NCBI GenBank assembly: GCA_031278075.1 | Contig: JAITLE010000085.1 | Coordinates: forward strand, 1-9,603 | Direction: 5' to 3' | Length of the DNA: 9,603 nucleotides | Source: Bifidobacteriaceae bacterium | Lineage (GTDB): Bacteria; Actinomycetota; Actinomycetes; Actinomycetales; WQXJ01 | In this document: positions 1 to 6,674 of the stretch, one piece after another | Layout of the letters: the number at the start of each line of letters is the position of its first letter | Position numbering within the stretch: the stretch's first letter is position 1 | Made by a program: the position numbers and the translations under genes | Notes under the pieces: model-generated | What the model was told of the DNA's origin: nothing | Database searches by the model: none | What the model saw: only the letters and a program-made list of their open reading frames with translations

Positions 1-158
1 TGCGTGGTCAGCACCCGGGCCGCGGCGGGGAGCGCGGAAGTCTACACTTCTCGGTTCTGACGGTAGAAGTGTAGGAAAGGTAGAGCACGCTTGGACGGGC
101 GTGAACCGGCCCGCGACCACTCCAGGGCTCTGACCTGCGGGAACACGTCCCACACGCG
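1..158. repeat. 158-bp tandem direct repeat, copy 1
   Basis: First full copy of a direct repeat whose unit is exactly 158 bp. It aligns to 159-316 without gaps; by eye about 26 of 158 positions differ. The best conserved blocks are the first 28 bases, the stem-loop at 42-74 and the motif GGGCTCTGACCTGCGG near 125-140. The window starts at the repeat boundary, so the array may extend to the left. No start codon with a ribosome site and no recognisable protein is present. Function is unknown; tandem small-RNA genes, a protein-binding array or a structural repeat are all possible. Confidence 0.85.
42..74. repeat. Stem-loop inside repeat copy 1
   Basis: Perfect 10-bp inverted repeat: CTACACTTCT at 42-51 and AGAAGTGTAG at 65-74, separated by a 13-nt loop. 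It is noticeably AT-richer than its surroundings. No T-run follows on either strand, so a classical intrinsic terminator is unlikely. It could be an RNA hairpin or an operator-like dyad. Confidence 0.8.
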
Positions 159-316
159 TGCGTGGTCAGCACCCGGGCCGCGGCGGAGGGCGCGGAACTC
201 TACACTTCTCGGTTCTGACGGGAGAAGTGTAGGAATGGTCGCGCCCGCTGGGATGGGCGTCAATGGGCCCGGAACGCGCGCAGGGCTCTGACCTGCGGAA
301 ATCCGTTCCACGCCCG
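159..316. repeat. 158-bp tandem direct repeat, copy 2
   Basis: Second full copy, abutting copy 1 with no spacer and no indels. Differences cluster at repeat positions 78-125 and 140-158, whereas the first 28 bases and the hairpin arms are unchanged. This pattern suggests selection on parts of the unit rather than a very recent duplication. No coding potential is recognised. Confidence 0.85.
200..232. repeat. Stem-loop inside repeat copy 2
   Basis: The same perfect 10-bp stem (200-209 with 223-232) exactly 158 bp after the first. Both arms are identical to copy 1. Only the last base of the 13-nt loop differs (T in copy 1, G here). Confidence 0.8.
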
Positions 317-350
317 TGGGCGGTCTACAGCCGGGCCGTGGCGCGGGGCG
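317..350. repeat. Decayed third copy of the 158-bp repeat (partial)
   Basis: Starting exactly 158 bp after copy 2, about 26 of 34 positions match the first 34 bases of the unit, including the core CCGGGCCG. Similarity is lost after about 350 and the hairpin is absent, so the array is truncated on this side. From here to about 400 I see only GC-rich sequence leading into the promoter of the next gene. Confidence 0.55.
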
Positions 351-407
351 GGTTGGCCAGGGCCGTGCGGGGTCGGGCCGTGAGACGGTGGGCGCCAGCG
401 CCGGTCA

Positions 408-413
408 TATCAT
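408..413 (+). promoter_or_regulatory. -10 box of a leaderless promoter for the RamB-like gene
   Basis: TATCAT at 408-413 fits the actinobacterial TANNNT -10 consensus. The ATG at 421 lies 7 bases after it, where transcription would be expected to start, and no Shine-Dalgarno sequence precedes that ATG. This is the usual signature of a leaderless mRNA. No good -35 box is visible (weak GAGACG near 382-387). Confidence 0.5.
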
Positions 414-420
414 GCTTGCC

Positions 421-1914
421 ATGGACGCTGCCGACCGCCATGCCACAGGTGCGCCTCCCGCCGTGGCCGGCGACAGCCAGGCATTCGACGCGCTGGTCGT
501 CGGGAGACGCATCCGGCACTGGCGACTCCAACGCGGGCTGCGCTTGGAGGAGCTGGGAGCGGCGGCGGGCCGGTCGGCATCGGGCCTGTCTGCGATCGAG
601 AACGGGAAGCGGGCGCCCACGCTCGCGCAACTAGGCGCGATCGCGTCCGCGCTGGGCGTGGCGCCGCGGGAACTGCTCGAAGCCACTCCGCCGACCGAAC
701 GCGACGCGCTAGAGATCGAATGGGAACGCGTGCAACGCGACCCCAGCTACCAAGCGCGCGGCTTGCCGCGTGTCAAGGTGACGCGGACCATGCCGGAGGA
801 AGTGCTGCGGGCCCTGGTGGGCTTGGCGCGGGAACTGGCGCGAGTGCGTGAAGAACGCGTCGCCACCCCGGAGGAGGCGCGGCGCGCCAACGCCGCGCTC
901 AGGCTGGAGATGCGCGCCCAAGACGACTACTTCCCCGAACTGGAACGAGTCGCCGCGCGCTTGTTAGACCTGGCCGGCCACGAACCCGGCGAGCCGATGC
1001 GCCAAGCCGGCCTGGCGGCGCTCGCGGGACGGCTCGGCTTCGAGCTGCGCTTCGTCGACGATCTGCCGCAAACCACCAGATCTGTGCTGGACGCCAAAGG
1101 CAAACGGCTCTACCTGCCGCGCCAAGCGGGCGCCGGCGGCGGCGACCACCGTTCCACCGTGCTCCAAGCGCTCGGGTCACGTGTGCTGGAACACGGCGAA
1201 CCCGCCGACTACATGGGCTTCCTGAGGCAGCGTGTCGAAGCGAACTACCTGGCTGGAGCGGTGCTGATGCCGCAAAGCGCGGCTGTGCCGCTGCTCGGCG
1301 GCGCCAAGGCGCGGCGTCAGATCTCGGTGGAAGATTTCCGCGACGCGTTCGCGGTCTCCTACGAGATGGCCGCCCACCGTTTCGTCAACCTCGCCACCAA
1401 GCACCTAGGCATCCGGGTGCACTTCGCGAAGGTGCACTCCAGCGGGGTGATCCACAAGTCCTACGAGAACGACGGCTCGCTCTTCCCGACCGACCCGCTG
1501 GGCGCCATAGAGGGCCAGTTCATGTGCCGCTACTGGGCAGGGCGGAACGTCTTCGACGCCGCACCCGCCGCTGGCGCGCGCTACGCGCAATACACCGACA
1601 CGCCGCACGGCGCCTTTTGGGCGGCGTCGCATCTCAAGACCACCAAAGACGGGCTGTTCTCAGTGTCCGTGGGGTGCCGCGTCGATGACGCGAAGTGGTT
1701 CGCCGGCCGTGTGACGCCGATCCGGCTACGTTCCGACTGTCCCGATCCGGCGTGCTGCCAGGTCCCCCCGGCCGACCTGGCGGCGGAATGGGCGGGTTGG
1801 GCGTGGCCCGCCGCCCGGCCGCATTCTTCGGTCCTAGCGGCGATGCCGACCGGCGCGTTCCCGGGCGTCGACCTGACCGACGTGTACGAGTTCCTGGAAC
1901 GCCAGACCGTTTAG
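421..1914 (+). CDS. RamB/ScfR-type HTH transcriptional regulator (XRE + IrrE-like + DUF2083)
   Basis: A 497-residue regulator. Residues about 28-86 form an XRE-type helix-turn-helix (GRRIRHWRLQRG...LSAIENGKRAPTLAQL...). The middle resembles an ImmA/IrrE-like region that keeps the EANYLAGAVLMP-type segment (around 271-284) but has no HExxH zinc motif. The C-terminal DUF2083-type domain has a cysteine cluster (C440, C445, C446) and ends in a conserved WP..R.HS.VLAA..TG.FPGVD..-type tail. The family includes RamB, which controls acetate and glyoxylate-shunt genes and is thought to sense short-chain acyl-CoA; that role is inferred here from family only, since no aceA or aceB is nearby. The reading frame is open from 316, but ATG 421 is preferred: the ATG at 412 falls inside the -10 box and the upstream codons are repeat-like GC-rich sequence. 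It is followed 88 bp later by the next rightward gene. Confidence 0.88.
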   Translation: MDAADRHATGAPPAVAGDSQAFDALVVGRRIRHWRLQRGLRLEELGAAAGRSASGLSAIENGKRAPTLAQLGAIASALGVAPRELLEATPPTERDALEIEWERVQRDPSYQARGLPRVKVTRTMPEEVLRALVGLARELARVREERVATPEEARRANAALRLEMRAQDDYFPELERVAARLLDLAGHEPGEPMRQAGLAALAGRLGFELRFVDDLPQTTRSVLDAKGKRLYLPRQAGAGGGDHRSTVLQALGSRVLEHGEPADYMGFLRQRVEANYLAGAVLMPQSAAVPLLGGAKARRQISVEDFRDAFAVSYEMAAHRFVNLATKHLGIRVHFAKVHSSGVIHKSYENDGSLFPTDPLGAIEGQFMCRYWAGRNVFDAAPAAGARYAQYTDTPHGAFWAASHLKTTKDGLFSVSVGCRVDDAKWFAGRVTPIRLRSDCPDPACCQVPPADLAAEWAGWAWPAARPHSSVLAAMPTGAFPGVDLTDVYEFLERQTV

Positions 1915-1951
1915 ACGCCTGGGGCGCGGCGCGGCGCGCGTGCCGGGCGGA

Positions 1952-1957
1952 TAGGCT
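1952..1957 (+). promoter_or_regulatory. Possible -10 box upstream of the small membrane protein gene
   Basis: TAGGCT at 1952-1957 fits TANNNT and lies in the 88-bp gap between the RamB-like gene and the next gene, about 45 bp before the ATG. No convincing -35 box is visible, so read-through from the regulator gene is equally possible. Confidence 0.25.
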
Positions 1958-2002
1958 GGTGCCTGCCCGGCCGAGGAACTGTCGTTGCAGGAGGTGCAGC
2001 CA

Positions 2003-2581
2003 ATGAGGAAAAGCGATGTGGTTGGCGCGATCGCCGTCGTGGGCGCGTTCGCGTCCGGTGGCGTGGGCGTGTGGGCCAAGATCGTGGGACGCGAGTTCAC
2101 GCCGTTCGACTTGGTCACAATCGAGCCCTACCACTTCTGGATCGCGGCGGGCGTGCTGCTGGTGGGAGGCCTGCTCCTGTTGGCTCGTCCCTTGTTCGCC
2201 AACCCCAACCGGGTCGCGCCCATGGCCGCGGCCCAGCACGCGTTCGAGAACAACCTCCTCCAAGCCCGCCAGGCAGCGGCGCTGGCGGCGGCGCAATCAG
2301 TTCAGCTCAATCCGCCGGCCGTCGTCAACGTGGCAGAGATCGGCGACATGCTGCGGCACGGCGCACGCGCCGTGGTCAGCATCAACGGCCAGGTGGTCGG
2401 AGAGATCACCGGCAACAACGTGGTCAGCGCGCACACCACTTTGGGTCAGAACGTGATCGGCGTGATGCACACGGGCACAGGGGCGGTGGTCAGCGCTCCG
2501 TTCACCGCCCATGCGGGCGAGGTCGTCACGCTGGTGGTCGTCCCGGCCAAGTCCGGCGCGCTGCTGATCGACCAGCGCTGA
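2003..2581 (+). CDS. Small membrane protein of unknown function, two TM helices plus beta-rich domain
   Basis: A 192-residue protein I do not recognise. The start at ATG 2003 is supported by a strong ribosome site, AGGAGGT at 1989-1995, with 7-nt spacing. Residues about 6-25 and 45-62 are hydrophobic and probably membrane-spanning. They are joined by a short polar loop and followed by an Ala/Gln-rich, probably helical linker (about 70-100). Residues about 105-192 are rich in Val, Gly and Thr with alternating hydrophobics (repeated AVVS and NVVSA strings), suggesting a small beta-sheet domain outside the membrane. The stop codon is 15 nt before the GTG of the cation transporter, so the two are probably cotranscribed. 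This suggests, but does not show, a link to metal transport or envelope function. Confidence 0.8.
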   Translation: MRKSDVVGAIAVVGAFASGGVGVWAKIVGREFTPFDLVTIEPYHFWIAAGVLLVGGLLLLARPLFANPNRVAPMAAAQHAFENNLLQARQAAALAAAQSVQLNPPAVVNVAEIGDMLRHGARAVVSINGQVVGEITGNNVVSAHTTLGQNVIGVMHTGTGAVVSAPFTAHAGEVVTLVVVPAKSGALLIDQR

Positions 2582-2596
2582 CGGGGCGGGCCGTCG

Positions 2597-3514
2597 GTGA
2601 GCGCGCACGGGGGAACCAAGGCGATTGTCGCCGCCCTGACGGCGAACCTGGGGATAGCGGTGACGAAGTTCGGCGCGTTCGCGCTCACGGGGTCCAGCGC
2701 GATGCTCGCAGAGGCCGTCCACTCCGTCGCCGACAGCGGCAATCAGCTGCTGCTCCTGTGGGGCGGCCGGGAGGCGCGGCGGCCGGCAGACGCGCGGCAC
2801 CCGTTCGGCTACGGCCGGGGCCGCTACTTCTGGTCCTTTGTGGTCGCGTTGGTGCTGTTCTCGCTGGGCGGGCTGTTCGCCCTCTATGAGGCGTACGAGA
2901 AGTTCAAGCACCCCGAGCCGATCACCTCATGGCCCTGGGCGCCCATCGTCGTGGTGGTGTTAGCGCTGGTCATGGAGGTTCTTTCGCTCCGCACCGCGGT
3001 GCGCGAGGCCCGGCCCGTGAAGGGCGAGCAGGGTTGGTGGCGGTTCGTGCGGACCTCGAAGGCGCCGGAGTTGCCGGTCGTCTTGATGGAAGACAGCGCC
3101 GCGCTGGCGGGCCTGGTCCTAGCGGGCGCGGGCGTCGGCCTGACCCTGGCGACCGGCGACGGCCGCTGGGACGCGGCTGGCTCGGCGGCGATCGGCGTGC
3201 TCCTGGTCGCGGTGGCCGCGGTGCTCGTGATCGAGATGAAGTCCCTGCTGCTCGGCGAAGGCGCCACACCCGAACAGGTCGTCGCGATCGAGGCCGCGCT
3301 GCCGGGCGCGGGGATCGTCTCGGTCATCCACCTGAGGGTGATGCACCTCGGACCGGAAGAGTTGCTGGTCGCGGCGAAGTTCGAACCCGCGGCAGGGCTT
3401 TCGCTCGCTGATTTGGCAGCCGCGATCGACGATGCCGAGTCGCGCGTCCGCGCCGCCGTCCCGCTCCAGCAGACGATCTATTTGGAACCTGATTTGCGGC
3501 GTTCCGAGGGTTGA
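2597..3514 (+). CDS. Cation diffusion facilitator (CDF) family transporter
   Basis: A 305-residue inner-membrane transporter, expected to export Zn2+ or another divalent metal by proton antiport. The N-terminal half is a clear CDF domain: TM2 carries AEAVHSVADSGNQ with the metal-site pair H42 and D46, followed by a loop with HPFGYGR (68-74) and the TM3 segment YFWSFVVALVLFSLGG. TM5 contains ED (165-166) in MEDSAALAGL rather than the canonical HxxxD of YiiP-like proteins, which places it nearer the SLC30A9-like branch. D192 precedes TM6. Residues about 225-300 form the usual cytoplasmic ferredoxin-like C-terminal domain. The start is GTG 2597, which gives the typical short N terminus (SAHGGTKAIVAAL); purine-rich GGGGCGGG precedes it. 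Metal specificity cannot be read from the sequence. Confidence 0.92.
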   Translation: MSAHGGTKAIVAALTANLGIAVTKFGAFALTGSSAMLAEAVHSVADSGNQLLLLWGGREARRPADARHPFGYGRGRYFWSFVVALVLFSLGGLFALYEAYEKFKHPEPITSWPWAPIVVVVLALVMEVLSLRTAVREARPVKGEQGWWRFVRTSKAPELPVVLMEDSAALAGLVLAGAGVGLTLATGDGRWDAAGSAAIGVLLVAVAAVLVIEMKSLLLGEGATPEQVVAIEAALPGAGIVSVIHLRVMHLGPEELLVAAKFEPAAGLSLADLAAAIDDAESRVRAAVPLQQTIYLEPDLRRSEG

Positions 3515-3517
3515 CCC

Positions 3518-3542
3518 GCGCCCCTGGGCTCAGGCTGGGCGC
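3518..3542. terminator. Possible bidirectional hairpin between convergent genes
   Basis: GCGCCC (3518-3523) pairs with GGGCGC (3537-3542), and CTG (3524-3526) with CAG (3531-3533), leaving a 4-nt loop and a 3-nt bulge. It begins just after the CDF stop and overlaps the last codons of the convergent isomerase gene. There is no T-run on either strand, so intrinsic termination is uncertain. Confidence 0.3.
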
Positions 3543-4765
3543 ACCCTGTCGAGCAAGCCCGCCCGGATCGCGCAGGCCAGGGATGGCGCCAGCGGCAAGC
3601 GGGGAATGAGGGTGGCCTGGACGGCGTGGTAGAGATCGGGCCGCCCCGTCCAGATCGTGTTTCCAGGATCACCGGATGGCGCCAGCTCGTGGCGCCATGA
3701 GCCGTCGGCCGGGTCGACGAACCGTTCCTCGACCACGTCCCACCAGCGCGCGTAAAGATGCTGATAGAGCGGGTCGCCAGTGGCCCGGAACGCGGTGATC
3801 GCCGCGGCTAGGGCTTCCGCGACCACCCAATGGAGGCGGGCGCGGATCACCGGGCGGCCCGTCCAGTCGGTCGTGTAGACAAAGCCTGGTGTGGGCGAAT
3901 CCTGCCAACCATCCAAGTGGGCGCGGCGGAACAGGTTCTCAGCGGCGGGCTTCATCCATTCGGGTGACTGTTTGCCCAACGCGGCTCTGGCCTGAAGGAT
4001 CAGCCGTGACCACTCGAAGCCGTGCCCGGGAGTCGCGCCGAAGGGACGGAACTGGTCTTGGGGCCGATCCGCGTTGTAACCCAACTGTGGCTGCCAGTCG
4101 TTCGTGAAATGCTCTGGGATGCGCCAGTTCATCTCGGACGCCCAAGAGGCGACGCGCTCCGCGATGGCGACTGCCCGCTTGCGCCACCGCGAGTCCCCTG
4201 TCACATCCGCGGCGGCGAGGTAGGCCTCAACCGTGTGCATGTTGGCGTTCACGCCGCGATACGGCTCAGCCTCGGTGAAATCCCGGTTGAACGCGTCGAC
4301 CACCATCCCGCCGGCTTCCCGGAAATGGACGTTCTGGTTCGCCAAGGCCCTCTTCAGGAGGTCTGCGGCTTGGGGCCGGCCCGCCGCTAGGGCCGAAGAA
4401 GCCGCCAGCACCACAAAAGCGTGGCCGTAGGCGGTTTTCGTGGTGTCCGTCGGCCGCCCGTCGGCGGCGATCTGCGAGTACCAGCCGCCGTGGACGGGAT
4501 CGTTGAACGGTCCGTTCAGCGCCGCGAGGCCACGGTCTGCGGCGGCCACGCACCAGCGGTGACCGAGCAACGCCCCGATCGAGTAGACGTGTGTCATGCG
4601 GCAGGTGATCCACAGATCGCGTGGCGCGGCGAGATCCGCCGTGCCGTCGTCGTTCAACCACGCGAATCCGGTCGGGGCCGCGGCCGACGCCCGCCCGAAC
4701 CGCAAGAGCCGCAGCGTCAGGTGGTCCAACCACTGAACGTGCTGACTCCAGTCCTGGCTGTGCAT
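3530..4765 (-). CDS. AGE-family sugar epimerase/isomerase (mannose or sulfoquinovose isomerase-like)
   Basis: A 411-residue cytosolic enzyme of the N-acylglucosamine 2-epimerase (AGE) superfamily, an (alpha/alpha)6 barrel that interconverts aldoses and ketoses. It resembles the YihS/D-mannose isomerase branch throughout: TCRMTHVYS (R56), KTAYGHAFV (H115), NANMHTVEAY (H177), TPGHGFEWSRL (H248, E251) and PDLYHAVQA (H380). These line up with the catalytic Arg and His residues known in YihS, so the enzyme is expected to be active. The substrate cannot be decided between mannose, sulfoquinovose and related sugars; no sulfoglycolysis genes are nearby, so mannose-fructose interconversion is the more likely guess. 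ATG 4765 has a good ribosome site, AAAGGAG (minus strand of 4773-4779), 7 nt upstream. It follows the metallophosphoesterase gene after a 37-nt gap on the same strand, so the two may be cotranscribed. Confidence 0.9.
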   Translation of the reverse strand: MHSQDWSQHVQWLDHLTLRLLRFGRASAAAPTGFAWLNDDGTADLAAPRDLWITCRMTHVYSIGALLGHRWCVAAADRGLAALNGPFNDPVHGGWYSQIAADGRPTDTTKTAYGHAFVVLAASSALAAGRPQAADLLKRALANQNVHFREAGGMVVDAFNRDFTEAEPYRGVNANMHTVEAYLAAADVTGDSRWRKRAVAIAERVASWASEMNWRIPEHFTNDWQPQLGYNADRPQDQFRPFGATPGHGFEWSRLILQARAALGKQSPEWMKPAAENLFRRAHLDGWQDSPTPGFVYTTDWTGRPVIRARLHWVVAEALAAAITAFRATGDPLYQHLYARWWDVVEERFVDPADGSWRHELAPSGDPGNTIWTGRPDLYHAVQATLIPRLPLAPSLACAIRAGLLDRVRPA

Positions 4766-4803
4766 GAGGGCGCTCCTTTGCGGCTCGACGGGGGCGGTCG
4801 CAT

Positions 4804-5739
4804 TCAGGCTACTGCCGAGCGAGTGGCTGCGCCTAGCAGAGTCAACAGGGTCGCTTCGGGCCGGGCCGCGAACCGGATCGGGGCGAACGGCGAGGTGCCG
4901 AGACCCTTGGAGACGTGCAGGTAGACCTCGCCGCCGCGCTGGCTAGCTGGCCAGTGATGCAACCCGGAGGCGTACCGCAGCGGCAGATCCGTGTTGGAGA
5001 CCAGAGCCCCGAAGCCTGGCAACGCGACCTGACCCCCGTGGGTGTGGCCCGCCAGGATCAACCGGACGGCATCGTGCGCCAAAGCGCGTAACGCGGCCAC
5101 GTACGGCGCGTGCACCAGGCCGATGCCGAGCTGGTCGGCTGGGCGTGGGACGGGCGGCGGCATCTCGTCCCAGCCGACGTGCGGATCGGCCAAACCGACC
5201 AGGGCGACCGGCAGACGATCCGGCCCTAGGGCGACCGCCGCTCTGGCGTTGTCGAGGTGATGCCAACCGGCGCGGACCAGCACGCCGCGAAACGCCGCGG
5301 TGGGCAGGTTGGGGACGGCGCGTCGGGGCTGCCGCTCACCCGGTGTGGTGGCGCGTCGCGTGAGGTAGCCGAGCGGGTTCTTGAACGTGGCCGCGTAGTA
5401 GTCGTTGGACCCGAGCACGAACCCGCCCGGGAACGCGAGGAGCGGCTCGAGCGCCTCCAGCGCTAGCTCCATCGAGTCCCCGAAGGCGAAGTTGTCGCCG
5501 GTCACCGCCACGAAATCGGGCGCCAGGCGAGCCAGGTCACGCACCCAGGCGACCTTGCGGCGCTGCCCGGCGGTCATGTGCATGTCGGAGATGTGGAGGA
5601 TTTTGATCGGCGCGACGCCTGGCGGCAGCACGGGCGCCGTCACGTGCCGCAGGGCGTGCCAGCGCGCCTCCGCGAACGCGTAACCCAAGGCCACGCCGCC
5701 CGCCAGAGCGGCTCGGGCCGCCACCTGGTGGATTCTCAC
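4804..5739 (-). CDS. Metallophosphoesterase (calcineurin-like, YkuE-type)
   Basis: A 311-residue protein with an N-terminal hydrophobic segment (about 8-24), probably a signal anchor, followed by a calcineurin-like metallophosphoesterase domain. Dimetal-site motifs are present in order: HISDMH (D52, H54), VTGDN (D82, N83), GSNDYY (110-115, replacing the common GNHE/D), a later H210 and GHTHGGQ (231-237). This architecture resembles actinobacterial membrane-associated phosphoesterases such as Rv3683 and YkuE-like proteins. The substrate is unknown; envelope lipid or nucleotide phosphoesters are possible. The start is GTG 5739, which sits 7 nt after a TAGGGT -10 box and has no Shine-Dalgarno sequence, so a leaderless mRNA is likely. 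Confidence 0.9.
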   Translation of the reverse strand: MRIHQVAARAALAGGVALGYAFAEARWHALRHVTAPVLPPGVAPIKILHISDMHMTAGQRRKVAWVRDLARLAPDFVAVTGDNFAFGDSMELALEALEPLLAFPGGFVLGSNDYYAATFKNPLGYLTRRATTPGERQPRRAVPNLPTAAFRGVLVRAGWHHLDNARAAVALGPDRLPVALVGLADPHVGWDEMPPPVPRPADQLGIGLVHAPYVAALRALAHDAVRLILAGHTHGGQVALPGFGALVSNTDLPLRYASGLHHWPASQRGGEVYLHVSKGLGTSPFAPIRFAARPEATLLTLLGAATRSAVA

Positions 5740-5745
5740 GCGGCA

Positions 5746-5751
5746 ACCCTA
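5746..5751 (-). promoter_or_regulatory. -10 box of a leaderless promoter for the metallophosphoesterase
   Basis: On the minus strand TAGGGT fits TANNNT and ends 6 bases before the GTG start, so the first transcribed base would be the start codon itself. A weak -35 match (TTAGCC) lies 17 bp upstream. Confidence 0.45.
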
Positions 5752-5822
5752 CCCGGCGCGGCGGCGGGGGCTAACTGCCGTGTCACCGGATAGCCCAGCG
5801 CCCGATGCCGACCGGTCACGTG

Positions 5823-5852
5823 CCGCACACCTGCCCAGGGGAGCGTGTGCGG
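5823..5852 (-). terminator. Hairpin just downstream of the crp gene
   Basis: Perfect 8-bp inverted repeat: CCGCACAC at 5823-5830 and GTGTGCGG at 5845-5852, with a 14-nt loop that can pair partly. It lies 4 nt beyond the crp stop codon. It is GC-rich and lacks a T-run, as many actinobacterial terminators do. It probably separates crp from the metallophosphoesterase unit. Confidence 0.5.
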
Positions 5853-5856
5853 GCGC

Positions 5857-6561
5857 CTACGACGCGCGCTTCTCGAGGTTCCGGCGGTCGAGGATGTAGA
5901 CCGATCGGCCGTCGAGTTTGATCCAGCCCCGGGCGGCGTAGTCCGCGAGCGCCTTGTTCACCGTCTCCCGAGACGATCCGACGAGGTGCGCCAACTCTTC
6001 CTGGGTCAAGCTGTGCCGGACCAGTTCGAGGCCGTCTGCCGTCTTCTCGCCGAATTGTTCCGCCAAGCTCAACAGCGCTTTGGCGACCCGTGAGGGCACG
6101 TCGAAGAACACGACGCTGCCGAGCGCCGCGTTGGTGCGGCGCAGCCGTTGAGCCATGGCTTGTAGCAGATGTTGCGAGGCGGCGGGATTCGCTTCGAGCC
6201 ATTCGACGAAGGCCGCGTGGGTCAGTTCGAGCAGTTCGGCGGCTGTGATCGCGGCGGCGGTCGCCGTGCGGGCGCCCGGGTCGAACAGTGTCAGTTCGCC
6301 GATCATCTCGCCTGGTCCCAGCACCGCGAGCAGGTTCTCGCGCCTGTCGGAGGACGTGTGGCCGAGTTTCATCTTCCCGGAGAGCACAATGTAGAGGCGG
6401 TCAGCCGGTTCGCCTTCTTTGAACAACACGTCGCCGCGCGCGAGCCGCACTGAGGTCATCGCCGCCCTGAGGCGCTCCTCCTGCTCCGGGCTGATCCCCG
6501 CGAACAACCCCGACGAGGTGACAATGCTTGGGCTACCGCCCGTCGTTTCAGTATCGGACAT
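5857..6561 (-). CDS. Crp/Fnr-family transcriptional regulator, GlxR-like
   Basis: A 234-residue regulator matching the length and layout of actinobacterial GlxR/Crp (Rv3676-like), a global cAMP-responsive regulator of carbon metabolism. The cyclic-nucleotide domain (about 20-135) contains the phosphate-binding cassette GELTLFDPGARTATA (88-102, with E89, R98 and T99). A dimerisation helix (about 130-160, RLRRTNAAL...VPSRVAKALL) leads into the winged HTH: LTQEELAHLVGSSRETVNKAL (185-205), with R198 and E199 in the recognition helix. cAMP binding is therefore likely but not proven. ATG 6561 gives the expected N terminus; the ribosome site is weak (GAGGCGG, about 7 nt upstream). Downstream is a hairpin; upstream is an inverted repeat that could be an operator. 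Confidence 0.93.
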   Translation of the reverse strand: MSDTETTGGSPSIVTSSGLFAGISPEQEERLRAAMTSVRLARGDVLFKEGEPADRLYIVLSGKMKLGHTSSDRRENLLAVLGPGEMIGELTLFDPGARTATAAAITAAELLELTHAAFVEWLEANPAASQHLLQAMAQRLRRTNAALGSVVFFDVPSRVAKALLSLAEQFGEKTADGLELVRHSLTQEELAHLVGSSRETVNKALADYAARGWIKLDGRSVYILDRRNLEKRAS

Positions 6562-6604
6562 GTGGACACCGCCTCTGGGAGCCTGCGCCGCAGCCCTATC
6601 TTTT

Positions 6605-6634
6605 TTAACGCCACGGCGACTGCGTTAATGATAG
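6605..6634 (-). promoter_or_regulatory. crp promoter region: 7-bp dyad overlapping a -10-like box
   Basis: TTAACGC (6605-6611) and GCGTTAA (6622-6628) form a perfect dyad with a 10-bp spacer. On the minus strand the dyad immediately follows and overlaps TATCAT (complement of 6628-6633), a good -10 box; a weak GAGACA lies 19 bp upstream as -35. The dyad would sit across the transcription start of crp, a typical repressor position. It does not match the GlxR/Crp consensus TGTGA-N6-TCACA. The A-run next to it falls on the wrong side for a terminator reading toward crp. Confidence 0.4.
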
Positions 6635-6674
6635 ACGCGCCCAGCTAAGGCTTGTCTCGTCGGGGGCGGGCGGT

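Noticed and set aside
1..350. CRISPR array
   Set aside because: The 158-bp period without distinct short repeats and unique spacers, and the absence of cas genes, exclude it.
316..420. N-terminal extension of the RamB-like gene to GTG 316 or ATG 412
   Set aside because: The extension is low-complexity Gly/Arg/Ala sequence arising from the decayed repeat, ATG 412 lies within the -10 box, and family members start close to the HTH.
1030..1300. Loss of the HExxH zinc motif in the IrrE-like domain of the RamB-like regulator as a sign of degeneration
   Set aside because: As far as I recall, actinobacterial regulators of this type commonly lack HExxH and act without protease activity, so this is likely a family trait.
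1634..2296. Long minus-strand open frame opposite the RamB-like and small membrane protein genes
   Set aside because: Its translation is Arg/Gly/Pro-rich low-complexity sequence, typical of antisense frames in high-GC DNA, and it crosses two supported genes.
2370..2500. The 9-mer GTGGTCAGC shared by the tandem repeats and three places in the small membrane protein gene
   Set aside because: In the gene it encodes recurring VVS in a beta-rich domain with normal codon use; no longer similarity to the repeats exists.
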